A DNA stretch of 64,000 nt from Balanoglossus misakiensis (Eukaryota > Hemichordata): contig CM082592.2 of assembly GCA_040954595.2 (NCBI GenBank), positions 1,426,001-1,490,000 of the forward strand. The letters run 5' to 3'. Under the pieces are notes generated by a model, which saw only the letters and a list, made by a program, of their open reading frames with translations, was not told where the DNA came from and did no database searches. Position numbers and translations under genes: made by a program. The first letter of the stretch is position 1. Each line of letters begins with the position of its first letter. Positions 47,081 through 61,021 of the stretch are shown here, in pieces.

Positions 47081-50000
47081 CCCTCATGCCCATTAAATGT
47101 GTTTTGTGAGGTCAACCTTTGTGTTAACATTAACCAGGCCAGAGTGGACACCCTCATGCCCATTAAATGTGTTGTGTGAGGTCAACCCTTGCGTTAACAT
47201 TGACCTGTCCAGAGTGGACACCCTCATGCCCATTAAATGTGTTTTGTGTTAACCAGGCCAGAGTGGACACCCTCATGCCCATTAAATGTGTTTTGTGAGG
47301 TCAACCTTTGCGTCAACATTAAATGTGTTTTGTGTTGTCCAGGCCAGAGTGGACACCCTCATGTCCATTAAATGTGTTTTGTGAGGTCAACCCTTGCGTT
47401 AACATTAACCAGTCCAGAGTGGACACCCTCTTGCCCATTAAATATGTTGTGTGAGGTCAACCCTTGCGTTAACATTAACCAGTCCAGAGTGGACACCCTC
47501 ATGCCCATTAAATGTGTTTTGTGAGGTCAACCTTTGCGTCAACATTAACCAGGCCTGAGTAGACACCCCCATGCCCATTATATGAGTTTTGTGTTAACCA
47601 GGCCAGAGTGGACACCCTCATGCCCATTAAATGTGTTTTGTGAGGTTAACCTTTGCGTCAACATTAACCAGGCCTCAGTGGACACCCTCATGCCCATTAA
47701 ATATGTTATGTGAGGTCAACCCTTGCGTTAACATTAACCAGGCCAGAGTGGACACCCTCATGCCTATTAAATGTGTTTTGTGAGGTCAACCTTTGCGTCA
47801 ACATTAAATGTGTTTTGTGTTGACCAGGCCAGAGTGGACACCCTCATGTCCATTAAATGTGTTTTGTGAGGTCAACCCTTGCGTTAACATTAACCAGTCC
47901 AGAGTGGACACCCTCATGCCCATTAAATGTGTATTGTGAGGTCATCCTTTGCGTCAACATTAACCAGGCCTGAGTAGACACCCCCATGCCCATTAAATGT
48001 GTTTTGTGAGGTCAACCTTTGCGTCAACATTAACCAGGCCAGAGTGGACACCCCCATGCCCATTAAATGTGTTTTGTGTTAACCAGGCCAGAGTGGACAC
48101 CCTCATGCCCATTAATTGTGTTTTGTGTTAACCAGGCCAGAGTGGACACCCTCATGCCCATTATATGTGTTTTGCGAGGTCAACCTTTGCGTCAACATTA
48201 AATGTGTTTTGTGTTAACCAGGCCAGAGTGGACACCCTCATGCCCATTAAATGTGTTTTGTGAGGTCAACCTTTGCGTTAACATTAACCAGGCCAGAGTG
48301 GACACCCTCATGCCCATTGAATATGTTGTGTGCGGTCAACCCTTGCGTTAACATTTTTCAGGCCAGAGTGGACACCCTCATGCCCATCAAATGTGTTTTA
48401 TGAGGTCAACCTTTGCGTCAACATTAACCAGGCCAGAGTGGACACCCCCATGCCCATTAAATGTGTTTTGTGTTAACCAGGCCAGAGTGGACACCCTCAT
48501 GCCCGTTAAATGTGTTTTGTGAGGTCAACCTTTGCGTCAACATTAAATGTGTTTTGTGTTAACGAGGCCATAGTGGACACCCTCATGCCCATTAAATGTG
48601 TTTTGTGAGGTCAACCTTTGCGTTAACATTAACCAGGCCAGAGTGGACACCCTCATGCCCATTAAATGTGTTGTGTGAGGTCAACCCTTGCGTTAACATT
48701 GACCTGTCCAGAGTGGCACCCTCATGCCCATTAAATGTGTTTTGTGTTAACCAGGCCAGAGTGGACATCCTCATGCCCATTAAATGTGTTTTGTGAGGTC
48801 AACCTTTGCGTCAACATTAAATGTGTATTGTGTTGACCAGGCCAGAGTGGACACCCTCATGCCCATTAAATGTGTTTTGTGAGGTTAACCTTTGCGTCAA
48901 CATTAACCAGGCCAGAGTGGACACCCCCATGCCCATTAAATGTGTTTTGTGTTAACCAGGCCAGAGTGGACACCCTCATGCCCATTAAATGTGTTTTGTG
49001 AGGTCAACCTTTGCGTCAACATTAAATGTGTTTTGTGTTGTCCAGGCCAGAGTGGACACCCTCATGTCCATTAAATGTGTTTTGTGAGGTCAACCCTTGC
49101 GTTAACATTAACCAGTCCAGAGTGGACACCCTCATGCCCATTAAATGTGTTTTGTGTTAACCAGGCCAGAGTGGACACCCTCATGCCCATTATATGTGTT
49201 TTGCGAGGTCAACCTTTGCGTCAACATTAAATGTGTTTTGTGTTAACCAGGCCAGAGTGGACACCCTCATGCCCATTAAATGTGTTTTGTGAGGTCAACC
49301 TTTGCGTTAACATTAACCAGGCCAGAGTGGACACCCTCATGCCCATTAAATATGTTGTGGGAGGTCAACCCTTGCGTTAACATTTTTCAGGCCAGAGTGG
49401 ACACCCTCATGCCCATTAAATGTGTTTTATGAGGTCAACCTTTGCGTCAACATTAACCAGGCCAGAGTGGACACCCCCATGCCCATTAAATGTGTTTTGT
49501 GTTAACCAGGCCAGAGTGGACACCCTCATGCCCATTAAATGTGTTTTGTGAGGTCAACCTTTGCGTCAACATTAAATGTGTTTTATGTTAACGAGGCCAT
49601 AGTGGACACCCTCATGCCCATTAAATGTGTTTTGTGAGGTCAACCTTTGTGTTAACATTAACCAGGCCAGAGTGGACACCCTCATGCCCATTAAATGTGT
49701 TGTGTGAGGTCAACCCTTGCGTTAACATTGACCTGTCCAGAGTGGACACCCTCATGCCCATTAAATGTGTTTTGTGTTAACCAGGCCAGAGTGGACACCC
49801 TCATGCCCATTAAATGTGTTTTGTGAGGTCAACCTTTGCGTCAACATTAAATGTGTTTTGTGTTGTCCAGGCCAGAGTGGACACCCTCATGTCCATTAAA
49901 TGTGTTTTGTGAGGTCAACCCTTGCGTTAACATTAACCAGTCCAGAGTGGACACCCTCATGCCCATTAAATGTGTTTTGTGTTATTCAGGCCAGAGTGGA

Positions 50001-53000
50001 CACCCTCATGCCCATTAAATGTGTATTGTGAGGTCATCCTTTGCGTCAACATTAACCAGGCCTGAGTAGACACCCCCATGCCCATTAAATGTGTTTTGTG
50101 AGGTCAACCTTTGCGTCAACATTAACCAGGCCAGAGTGGACACCCCCATGCCCATTAAATGTGTTTTGTGTTAACCAGGCCAGAGTGGACACCCTCATGC
50201 CCATTAAATGTGTTTTGTGAGGTCAACTTTGCGTCAACATTAACCAGGCCAGAGTGGACACCCTCATGCCCATTAAATATGTTGTGTGAGGTCAACCCTT
50301 GCGTTAACATTTTTCAGGCCAGAGTGGACACCCTCATGCCCATTAAATGTGTTTTATGAGGTCAACCTTTGCGTCAACATTAACCAGGCCAGAGTGGACA
50401 CCCCCATGCCCATTAAATGTGTTTTGTGTTAACCAGGCCAGAGTGGACACCCTCATGCCCATTAAATGTGTTTTGTGAGGTCAACCTTTGCGTCAACATT
50501 AAATGTGTTTTGTGTTAACGAGGCCATAGTGGACACCCTCATGCCCATTAAATGTGTTTTGTGAGGTCAACCTTTGCGTTAACATTAACCAGGCCAGAGT
50601 GGACACCCTCATGCCCATTAAATGTGTTGTGTGAGGTCAACCCTTGCGTTAACATTGACCTGTCCAGAGTGGACACCCTCATGCCCATTAAATGTGTTTT
50701 GTGTTAACCAAGCCAGAGTGGACACCCTCATGCCCATTAAATGTGTTTTGTGAGGTCAACCTTTGCGTCAACATTAAATGTGTTTTGTGTTTACCAGGCC
50801 AGAGTGGACACCCTCATGCCCATAAAATGTGTTTTGTGAGGTCAACCTTTGCGTTAACATTAACCAGGCCAGAGTGGACACCCTCTTGCCCATTAAATAT
50901 GTTGTGTGAGGTCAACCCTTGCGTTAACTTTAACCAGTCCAGAGTGGACACCCTCATGCCCATTAAATGTGTTTTGTGAGGTCAACCTTTGTGTTAACAT
51001 TAACCAGGCCAGAGTGGACACCCTCATGCCCATTAAATGTGTTGTGTGAGGTCAACCCTTGCGTTAACATTGACCTGTCCAGAGTGGACACCCTCATGCC
51101 CATTAAATGTGTTTTGTGTTAACCAGGCCAGAGTGGACACCCTCATGCCCATTAAATGTGTTTTGTGAGGTCAACCTTTGCGTCAACATTAAATGTGTTT
51201 TGTGTTGTCCAGGCCAGAGTGGACACCCTCATGTCCATTAAATGTGTTTTGTGAGGTCAACCCTTGCGTTAACATTAACCAGTCCAGAGTGGACACCCTC
51301 TTGCCCATTAAATATGTTGTGTGAGGTCAATCCTTGCGTTAACATTAACCAGTCCAGAGTGGACACCCTCATGCCCATTAAATGTGTTTTGTGAGGTCAA
51401 CCTTTGCGTCAACATTAACCAGGCCTGAGTAGACACCCCCATGCCCATTATATGAGTTTTGTGTTAACCAGGCCAGAGTGGACACCCTCATGCCCATTAA
51501 ATGTGTTTTGTGAGGTTAACCTTTGCGTCAACATTAACCAGGCCTCAGTGGACACCCTCATGCCCATTAAATATGTTATGTGAGGTCAACCCTTGCGTTA
51601 ACATTAACCAGGCCAGAGTGGACACCCTCATGCCTATTAAATGTGTTTTGTGAGGTCAACCTTTGCGTCAACATTAAATGTGTTTTGTGTTGACCAGGCC
51701 AGAGTGGACACCCTCATGTCCATTAAATGTGTTTTGTGAGGTCAACCCTTGCGTTAACATTAACCAGTCCAGAGTGGACACCCTCATGCCCATTAAATGT
51801 GTATTGTGAGGTCATCCTTTGCGTCAACATTAACCAGGCCTGAGTAGACACCCCCATGCCCATTAAATGTGTTTTGTGAGGTCAACCTTTGCGTCAACAT
51901 TAACCAGGCCAGAGTGGACACCCCCATGCCCATTAAATGTGTTTTGTGTTAACCAGGCCAGAGTGGACACCCTCATGCCCATTAATTGTGTTTTGTGTTA
52001 ACCAGGCCAGAGTGGACACCCTCATGCCCATTATATGTGTTTTGCGAGGTCAACCTTTGCGTCAACATTAAATGTGTTTTGTGTTAACCAGGCCAGAGTG
52101 GACACCCTCATGCCCATTAAATGTGTTTTGTGAGGTCAACCTTTGCGTTAACATTAACCAGGCCAGAGTGGACACCCTCATGCCCATTGAATATGTTGTG
52201 TGCGGTCAACCCTTGCGTTAACATTTTTCAGGCCAGAGTGGACACCCTCATGCCCATCAAATGTGTTTTATGAGGTCAACCTTTGCGTCAACATTAACCA
52301 GGCCAGAGTGGACACCCCCATGCCCATTAAATGTGTTTTGTGTTAACCAGGCCAGAGTGGACACCCTCATGCCCGTTAAATGTGTTTTGTGAGGTCAACC
52401 TTTGCGTCAACATTAAATGTGTTTTGTGTTAACGAGGCCATAGTGGACACCCTCATGCCCATTAAATGTGTTTTGTGAGGTCAACCTTTGCGTTAACATT
52501 AACCAGGCCAGAGTGGACACCCTCATGCCCATTAAATGTGTTGTGTGAGGTCAACCCTTGCGTTAACATTGACCTGTCCAGAGTGGCACCCTCATGCCCA
52601 TTAAATGTGTTTTGTGTTAACCAGGCCAGAGTGGACATCCTCATGCCCATTAAATGTGTTTTGTGAGGTCAACCTTTGCGTCAACATTAAATGTGTATTG
52701 TGTTGACCAGGCCAGAGTGGACACCCTCATGCCCATTAAATGTGTTTTGTGAGGTTAACCTTTGCGTCAACATTAACCAGGCCAGAGTGGACACCCCCAT
52801 GCCCATTAAATGTGTTTTGTGTTAACCAGGCCAGAGTGGACACCCTCATGCCCATTAAATGTGTTTTGTGAGGTCAACCTTTGCGTCAACATTAAATGTG
52901 TTTTGTGTTGTCCAGGCCAGAGTGGACACCCTCATGTCCATTAAATGTGTTTTGTGAGGTCAACCCTTGCGTTAACATTAACCAGTCCAGAGTGGACACC

Positions 53001-54840
53001 CTCATGCCCATTAAATGTGTTTTGTGTTAACCAGGCCAGAGTGGACACCCTCATGCCCATTATATGTGTTTTGCGAGGTCAACCTTTGCGTCAACATTAA
53101 ATGTGTTTTGTGTTAACCAGGCCAGAGTGGACACCCTCATGCCCATTAAATGTGTTTTGTGAGGTCAACCTTTGCGTTAACATTAACCAGGCCAGAGTGG
53201 ACACCCTCATGCCCATTAAATATGTTGTGGGAGGTCAACCCTTGCGTTAACATTTTTCAGGCCAGAGTGGACACCCTCATGCCCATTAAATGTGTTTTAT
53301 GAGGTCAACCTTTGCGTCAACATTAACCAGGCCAGAGTGGACACCCCCATGCCCATTAAATGTGTTTTGTGTTAACCAGGCCAGAGTGGACACCCTCATG
53401 CCCATTAAATGTGTTTTGTGAGGTCAACCTTTGCGTCAACATTAAATGTGTTTTATGTTAACGAGGCCATAGTGGACACCCTCATGCCCATTAAATGTGT
53501 TTTGTGAGGTCAACCTTTGTGTTAACATTAACCAGGCCAGAGTGGACACCCTCATGCCCATTAAATGTGTTGTGTGAGGTCAACCCTTGCGTTAACATTG
53601 ACCTGTCCAGAGTGGACACCCTCATGCCCATTAAATGTGTTTTGTGTTAACCAGGCCAGAGTGGACACCCTCATGCCCATTAAATGTGTTTTGTGAGGTC
53701 AACCTTTGCGTCAACATTAAATGTGTTTTGTGTTGTCCAGGCCAGAGTGGACACCCTCATGTCCATTAAATGTGTTTTGTGAGGTCAACCCTTGCGTTAA
53801 CATTAACCAGTCCAGAGTGGACACCCTCATGCCCATTAAATGTGTTTTGTGTTATTCAGGCCAGAGTGGACACCCTCATGCCCATTAAATGTGTATTGTG
53901 AGGTCATCCTTTGCGTCAACATTAACCAGGCCTGAGTAGACACCCCCATGCCCATTAAATGTGTTTTGTGAGGTCAACCTTTGCGTCAACATTAACCAGG
54001 CCAGAGTGGACACCCCCATGCCCATTAAATGTGTTTTGTGTTAACCAGGCCAGAGTGGACACCCTCATGCCCATTAAATGTGTTTTGTGAGGTCAACTTT
54101 GCGTCAACATTAACCAGGCCAGAGTGGACACCCTCATGCCCATTAAATATGTTGTGTGAGGTCAACCCTTGCGTTAACATTTTTCAGGCCAGAGTGGACA
54201 CCCTCATGCCCATTAAATGTGTTTTATGAGGTCAACCTTTGCGTCAACATTAACCAGGCCAGAGTGGACACCCCCATGCCCATTAAATGTGTTTTGTGTT
54301 AACCAGGCCAGAGTGGACACCCTCATGCCCATTAAATGTGTTTTGTGAGGTCAACCTTTGCGTCAACATTAAATGTGTTTTGTGTTAACGAGGCCATAGT
54401 GGACACCCTCATGCCCATTAAATGTGTTTTGTGAGGTCAACCTTTGCGTTAACATTAACCAGGCCAGAGTGGACACCCTCATGCCCATTAAATGTGTTGT
54501 GTGAGGTCAACCCTTGCGTTAACATTGACCTGTCCAGAGTGGACACCCTCATGCCCATTAAATGTGTTTTGTGTTAACCAAGCCAGAGTGGACACCCTCA
54601 TGCCCATTAAATGTGTTTTGTGAGGTCAACCTTTGCGTCAACATTAAATGTGTTTTGTGTTTACCAGGCCAGAGTGGACACCCTCATGCCCATAAAATGT
54701 GTTTTGTGAGGTCAACCTTTGCGTTAACATTAACCAGGCCAGAGTGGACACCCTCTTGCCCATTAAATATGTTGTGTGAGGTCAACCCTTGCGTTAACTT
54801 TAACCAGTCCAGAGTGGACACCCTCATGCCCATTAAATGT
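47080..54840. repeat. Near-identical 3,870-bp tandem duplication in the satellite
   Basis: Sequence from about 47080 to 50949 is repeated at 50950 to 54840 with a constant 3,870-bp offset. Landmarks: CTCTTGCCC at 47429/51299, a one-base deletion GAGTGGCACC at 48711/52581, and GTCAACTTTGCG at 50222/54092. I noticed only single-base differences (for example C/T at 47461/51331). Left of the block the two copies diverge at once. Confidence 0.92.
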
Positions 54841-57800
54841 GTTTTGTGAGGTCAACCTTTGCGTCAACATTAACCAGGCCTGAGTAGACACCCCCATGCC
54901 CATTATATGAGTTTTGTGTTAACCAGGCCAGAGTGGACACCCTCATGCCCATTAAATGTGTTTTGTGAGGTTAACCTTTGTGTCAACATTAACCAGGCCA
55001 GAGTGGTCACCCTCATGCCCATTAAATGTGTTTTGTGAGGTTAACCTTTGCGTCAACATTAACCAGGCCTCAGTGGACACCCTCATGCCCATTAAATATG
55101 TTATGTGAGGTCAACCCTTGCGTTAACATTAACCAGGCCAGAGTGGACACCCTCATGCCTATTAAATGTGTTTTGTGAGGTCAACCTTTGCGTCAACATT
55201 AAATGTGTTTTGTGTTGACCAGGCCAGAGTGGACACCCTTATGTCCATTAAATGTGTTTTGTGAGGTCAACCCTTGCGTTAACATTAACCAGTCCAGAGT
55301 GGACACCCTCATGCCCATTAAATGTGTATTGTGAGGTCATCCTTTGCGTCAACATTAACCAGGCCTGAGTAGACACCCCCATGCCCATTAAATGTGTTTT
55401 GTGAGGTCAACCTTTGCGTCAACATTAACCAGGCCAGAGTGGACACCCCCATGCCCATTAAATGTGTTTTGTGTTAACCAGGCCAGAGTGGACACCCTCA
55501 TGCCCATTAATTGTGTTTTGTGTTAACCAGGCCAGAGTGGACACCCTCATGCCCATTATATGTGTTTTGTGAGGTCAACCTTTGCGTCAACATTAACCAG
55601 GCCAGAGTGGACACCCCCATGCCCATTAAATGTGTTTTGTGTTAACCAGGCCAGAGTGGACACCCTCATGCCCATTAATTGTGTTTTGTGTTAACCAGGC
55701 CAGAGTGGACACCCTCATGCCCATTAAATGTGTATTGTGAGGTCATCCTTTGCGTCAACATTAACCAGGCCTGAGTAGACACCCCCATGCCCATTAAATG
55801 TGTTTTGTGAGGTCAACCTTTGCGTCAACATTAACCAGGCCAGAGTGGACACCCCCATGCCCATTAAATGTGTTTTGTGTTAACCAGGCCAGAGTGGACA
55901 CCCTCATGCCCATTAAATGTGTTTTGTGTTAACCAGGCCAGAGTTAACACCCTCATGCCCATTATATGTGTTTTGCGAGGTCAACCTTTGCGTCAACATT
56001 AAATGTGTTTTGTGTTAACCAGGCCAGAGTGGACACCCTCATGCCCATTAAATGTGTTTTGTGAGGTCAACCTTTGCGTTAACATTAACCAGGCCAGAGT
56101 GGACACCCTCATGCCCATTAAATATGTTGTGTGAGGTCAACCCTTGCGTTAACATTTTTCAGGCCAGAGTGGACACCCTCATGCCCATTAAATGTGTTTT
56201 ATGAGGTCAACCTTTGCGTCAACATTAACCAGGCCAGAGTGGACACCCCCATGCCCATTAAATGTGTTTTGTGTTAACCAGGCCAGAGTGGACACCCTCA
56301 TGCCCATTAAATGTGTTTTGTGAGGTCAACCTTTGCGTCAACATTAAATGTGTTTTGTGTTAACGAGGCCATAGTGGACACCCTCATGCCCATTAAATGT
56401 GTTTTGTGAGGTCAACCTTTGCGTTAACATTAACCAGGCCAGAGTGGACACCCTCATGCCCATTAAATGTGTTGTGTGAGGTCAACCCTTGCGTTAACAT
56501 TGACCTGTCCAGAGTGGACACCCTCATGCCCATTAAATGTGTTTTGTGTTAACCAGGCCAGAGTGGACACCCTCATGCCCATTAAATGTGTTTTGTGAGG
56601 TCAACCTTTGCGTCAACATTAAATGTGTTTTGTGTTAACCAAGCCAGAGTGGACACCCTCATGCCCATTAAATGTGTTTTGTGAGGTCAACCTTTGCGTC
56701 AACATTAAATGTGTTTTGTGTTTACCAGGCCAGAGTGGACACCCTCATGCCCATTAAATGTGTTTTGTGAGGTCAACCTTTGCGTCAACATTAACCAGGC
56801 CAGAGTGGACACCCTCATGCCCATTAAATGTGTTTTGTGAGGTCAACCTTTGCGTTAACATAAACCAGGCCAGAGTGGACACCCTCATGCCCATTAAATG
56901 TGTTTTGTGAGGTCAACCTTTGCGTCAACATTAACCAGGCCTGAGTAGACACCCCCATGCCCATTATATGAGTTTTGTGTTAACCAGGCCAGTGTGGACA
57001 CCCTCATGCCCATTCAATGTGTTTTGTGAGGTCAACCTTTGCGTCAACATTAACCAGGCCACAGTGGACACCCTCATGCCCATTTAATGTGTTTTGTGTT
57101 AACCAGGCCAGAGTGGACACCCTCATGCCCATTAAATGTGCTTTGTGTTAACCAGGCCATAGTGGACACCCTCATGCCTATTATATGTGTTTTGTGAGGA
57201 CAACCTTTGCGTCAACATTAACCAGGCCTGAGTAGACACCCCCATGCCCATTATATGAGTTTTGTGTTAACCAGGCCAGAGTGGACACCCTCATGCCCAT
57301 TAAATGTGTTTTGTGAGATCAACCTTTGCGTCAACATTAACCAGGCCACAGTGGACACCCTCATGCCCATTTAATGTGTTTTGTGTTAACCAGGCCAGAG
57401 TGGACACCCTCATGCCCATTAAATGTGCTTTGTGTTAACCAGGCCAGAGTGGACACCCTCATGCCCATTATATGTGTTTTGTGAGGTCAACCTTTGCGTC
57501 AACATTAACCAGGCCACAGTGGACACCCTCATGCCCATTTAATGTGTTTTGTGTTAACCAGTCCAGAGTGGACACCCTCATGCCCATTAAATGTGTTTTG
57601 TGTTAACCAGGCCAGAGTGGACATCCTCATGCCCATTATATGTGTTTTGTGAGGTCAACCTTTGCGTCAACATTAACCAGGCCTGAGTAGACACCCCCAT
57701 GCCCATTAAATGTGTTTTGTGTTAACCAGGCCAGAGTGGACACCCTCATGCCCATTAAATGTGTTTTGTGTTCACCAGGCCAGAGTGGACACCCTCATGC

Positions 57801-58737
57801 CCATTATATGTGTTTTGTGAGGTCAACCTTTGCGTCAACATTAAATGTGTTTTGTGTTAACCAGGCCAGAGTGGACCCCCTCATGCCCATTAAATGTGTT
57901 TTGTGAGGTCAACCTTTGGGTTAACATTAACCAGGCCAGAGTGGACACCCTCATGCCCATTAAATGTGTTGTGTGAGGTCAACCCTTGCGTTAACATTAA
58001 CCAGTCCAGAGTGGACACCCTCATGCCCATTAAATGTGTTTTGTGTTAACCAGGCCAGAGTGGACACCCTCATGCCCATTAAATGTGTTTTGTGAGGTCA
58101 ACCTTTGCGTCAATATTAACCGGGCCAGAGTGGACACCCTCATGCCCATTAAATGTATTTTGTGAGGTCAACCTTTGCGTCAACATTAACCAGGCCAGAC
58201 TGGACACCCTCATGCCCATTTAATGTGTTTTGTGTTAACCAGGCCATAGTGGACACCCTCATGCCCATTAAATGTGTTTTGTGAGGTCAACCTTTGCGTC
58301 AACATTAAATGTGTTTTCTGTTAACCAGGCCAGAGTGGACACCCTCATGCCCATTAAATGTGTTTTGTGAGGTCAACCTTTGCGTCAACATTAACCAGGC
58401 CTGAGTAGACACCCCCATGCCCATTATATGAGTTTTGTGTTAACCAGACCATAGTGGACACCCTCATGCCCATTAAATGTGTTTTGTGAGGTCAACCTTT
58501 GCGTCAACATTAAATGTGTTTTGTGTTAACCAGGCCAGAGTGGACACCCTCATGCCCGTTAAATGTGTTTTGTGAGGTCAACCTTTGCGTCAACATTTAC
58601 CAGGCCTGAGTAGACACCCCCATGCCCATTATATGAGTTTTGTGTTAACCAGGCCAGAGTGAACACCCTCCACTGGGCAAAATGATTGATATACGACAAT
58701 ATACGTAAAACTACTAAGTTTGTATATTTGACATATA

Positions 58738-59109
58738 CGTTTCTATGGGGTGCCATGTGTTAACTTATTATTTAGCTTAATTATTTGTTCAAAAGTTGTT
58801 ATTTAACATACTTATATGTATGTAATTATAGATTTGCAAACCATTTAAGTCCTGACAATTTATTTATAAATAATTTCAAGTCCATTCAATTATATAAATA
58901 AAATGTATTTTATGCTCTTTTATTTATATATATTAAATTATTTATAAACAATGTCAACATGACTTGAAATTATTTATAAATAAATTCTCAGGACTTAAAT
59001 GGTTTGCAAATCTATAATTACATACATACATATAAGTATGTTAAATAACGACTTTTGAACAAATAATTTAGCTAAATAATAAGTTAACACATGGCACCCC
59101 ATACGTTTC
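58738..59109. mobile_element. 360-bp palindromic MITE nested in the CACTA element
   Basis: The two halves of 58744-59103 are near-perfect inverse copies. The ends are TATGGGGTGCCATGTG and its complement, and the centre is AT-rich near 58923. CGTTTC directly flanks both ends (58738-58743, 59104-59109); on the left it is preceded by TA, so the duplication is 6 bp, or 8 bp with asymmetric ends. The superfamily is not settled (hAT-like if 8 bp). Confidence 0.85.
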
Positions 59110-59345
59110 ATATACGTGCATTTACGTAACAAATGCAAGCTGCTAGATATGTGTACAAATATGTGAAGTATACATCATGTACACGTTCTCTTACATATAC
59201 GTTCCGCAGATCTACGTATTTGTAGTTATTTTCTACCGAATAGTGTGCTTACAGTATACGTCCATGTATATGTACGTATATTCATGCTAATTATTAGGAT
59301 TATTTGGACCACCCGTTTTTAAAAGCAAACGCTTTCAAAAGTTTG

Positions 59346-59630
59346 ATGAAAGATCTGGGTCGCACTTCTGCGGCCACTTTATGTCGCAAACCGCTGGTTG
59401 TTTTATGACGTTTTACGACGTCCACCTCCGGTACACAGAAACACCAGCACCGCTGGCAGTCACAGAACGCTGTCAACCGTGTGCATAAGTTTGTTTCAAC
59501 ACCAGACAAAGCAAAAGAAGAGTTGTCACAGAAACTTGATAGTCTGGACGCAGAACAGAAGTCTTTGAGGGAAAATCGACATGCGGCGGTGATAATCTAT
59601 GCACCAACAAAGGAAGACGGGATCGTATGA
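59346..59630 (+). pseudogene. Coding-like segment inside the CACTA element, unrecognised
   Basis: From ATG at 59346 a frame runs to the stop at 59630, broken only by a TGA at 59406-59408. The second half (HKFVSTPDKAKEELSQKLDS to SLRENRHAAVI) looks like a charged alpha-helical or coiled-coil protein, and GC content is higher than in the surroundings. It may be a decayed transposon ORF or a captured host exon. I recognise no family. Confidence 0.3.
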
Positions 59631-60955
59631 TTTTTGTAAGTTTAAACATACATCGTGTTTTGGTCTTGTCCATATCCACCCCACCCATGTGTCCGTGTTT
59701 TGACACTATTTCTACTCGTTGTTAGTCCGAGTCCTTTTTATTTCTGCCGTTTGCATTAGTGCATCAAGCATGTCTATGTAGAAACAGGTTTTGATTGACA
59801 ATATGACATTTCCACCAAGCATTTGTATTGTTATCTCAATGTCCCTTGTTTTACTTTGCAGCGGCAGGTAAAGCACTCAGCTATATGTAACCATAGAAGA
59901 TTCATATGATACAACCAACGAGTAAGTATATCTCTTTTATTCTTAGAGTTTTCATTCAATTTGGTGTAGTATGTGAAGATTAATAACATTGAGCATAACG
60001 CGTAGAGAAAAAAGACGCGGAACATCGGCCAAGATCAAAGGCCTTGGGGATTAGCTAGAACAAAAGGTAAACAAACTGGGTTGATTTCCATGTGTGCGCT
60101 ACAGCTTGGTGTTTCATGGTTGACAAGATGCATATAAGCGCGGGATTGCTGGATTGCCAGAATAGCTGACGTTCAGATATTTTAGCAGCTACTGAGCTTG
60201 GATACTTGGTAGCTATAACCATGCTCTTACGCGTGATAGTGAGCAACTATTCAGTCATAACTATTTGACCTTGGTTGCGATAACAGCACATTGAATCTGT
60301 ATGCTTTTTTGTCAACATGGCAGATAACAAAGTAAACAATTGGAAGGTGTGAAGACATTTCCCATGGCCCAATTTGTTGAATGCAAATGAGACATTTTCA
60401 CCCATAATATAAAAACAATGGGGGACGTTGATTATAAACAGTGCACTGTCATGTTGGCGACAAAGGTAAAACAGAACAGGCTGACGTTTCACTGTGTTCA
60501 AGGTGAAGGTGTTTACAGCCCACTCTACATAAACTGTGCCAGTGGGTTCAGAATTCGCCAAAGTTGCAGCTCATAGACACCGCAGTCAAAGATAAGTGCT
60601 TGAGATGACCAAACTAAATACTTTCTTTCTTTTTTTCTTCTACAGAGTCATGGCAAGATGATGGTTTTGAAGACAAATCATAATAGGATAAAATGGTGCA
60701 AGCAGGCGACCTGATGATGTCAGATGATCATGAAGTAAACTTTCATGGTATTTTGGAGTTACTAAATGAAGCTAGACTTTGAGTATTATTTTAGGTGTGC
60801 ATTTAAAAACAAAACATTTTGTTCTTTGTCCATGTACTGTCTTTAATCATTTTATATGTTTTAAATAAAATTGCCTTTTACGTGAATTTCATTATGTGAG
60901 CAGTTTTTTATTGATGCATGATGGGAGAAAGTGTATCTGTCTGAAATGTGATACC
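59631..60955. other. CACTA interior, no gene seen
   Basis: Unremarkable AT-rich sequence. Several minus-strand frames (for example 60247-60561) lack any recognisable domain or codon pattern. Confidence 0.5.
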
Positions 60956-61021
60956 GATTTGTTGTTATTTATCTGCTTTGAAGTGCAGTTGCATCTCAAA
61001 GCAGATAAATAGTAACAAATT
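60956..61021. repeat. Hairpin with ~26-bp arms
   Basis: ATTTATCTGCTTTGA is mirrored by TCAAAGCAGATAAAT around a ~14-base loop, and the outer TTTGTTGTTA/AGTAACAAAT also pair with one mismatch. It lies inside the CACTA element. Confidence 0.8.

Larger units (their letters stand above)
28738..58670. repeat. ~30-kb modular satellite (49/70/86-bp units)
   Basis: The whole interval is one satellite. Core module: AACCAGGCCAGAGTGGACAC, CCTCATGCCCATT and AAATGTGTTTTGTG (47 bp). The core is followed by one of three endings: TT (49-bp unit, for example 29116 to 29165), an AGGTCAACCTTTGCG..AACATT block (70-bp unit, for example 28927 to 28997), or that block plus AAATGTGTTTTGTGTT (86-bp unit). Recurring single-base variants (GGCCTGAGTAGAC, AACGAGGCCATAG, TGACCTGTCC, TTTTTCAGG) mark distinct subtypes in repeating order. 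Unit lengths are not multiples of three and stop codons recur, so the small open frames in it are artefacts. By length it holds roughly 450 units (estimate). No CENP-B-box-like motif was noticed. Confidence 0.97.

Noticed and set aside
48592-54849. Open reading frames of 60-95 codons in the satellite with repeated MCFV/PEWTPSCPLN peptides
   Set aside because: They follow the repeat. Unit lengths of 49, 70 and 86 bp shift the frame and stops recur; there is no start context, splice signal or constraint.
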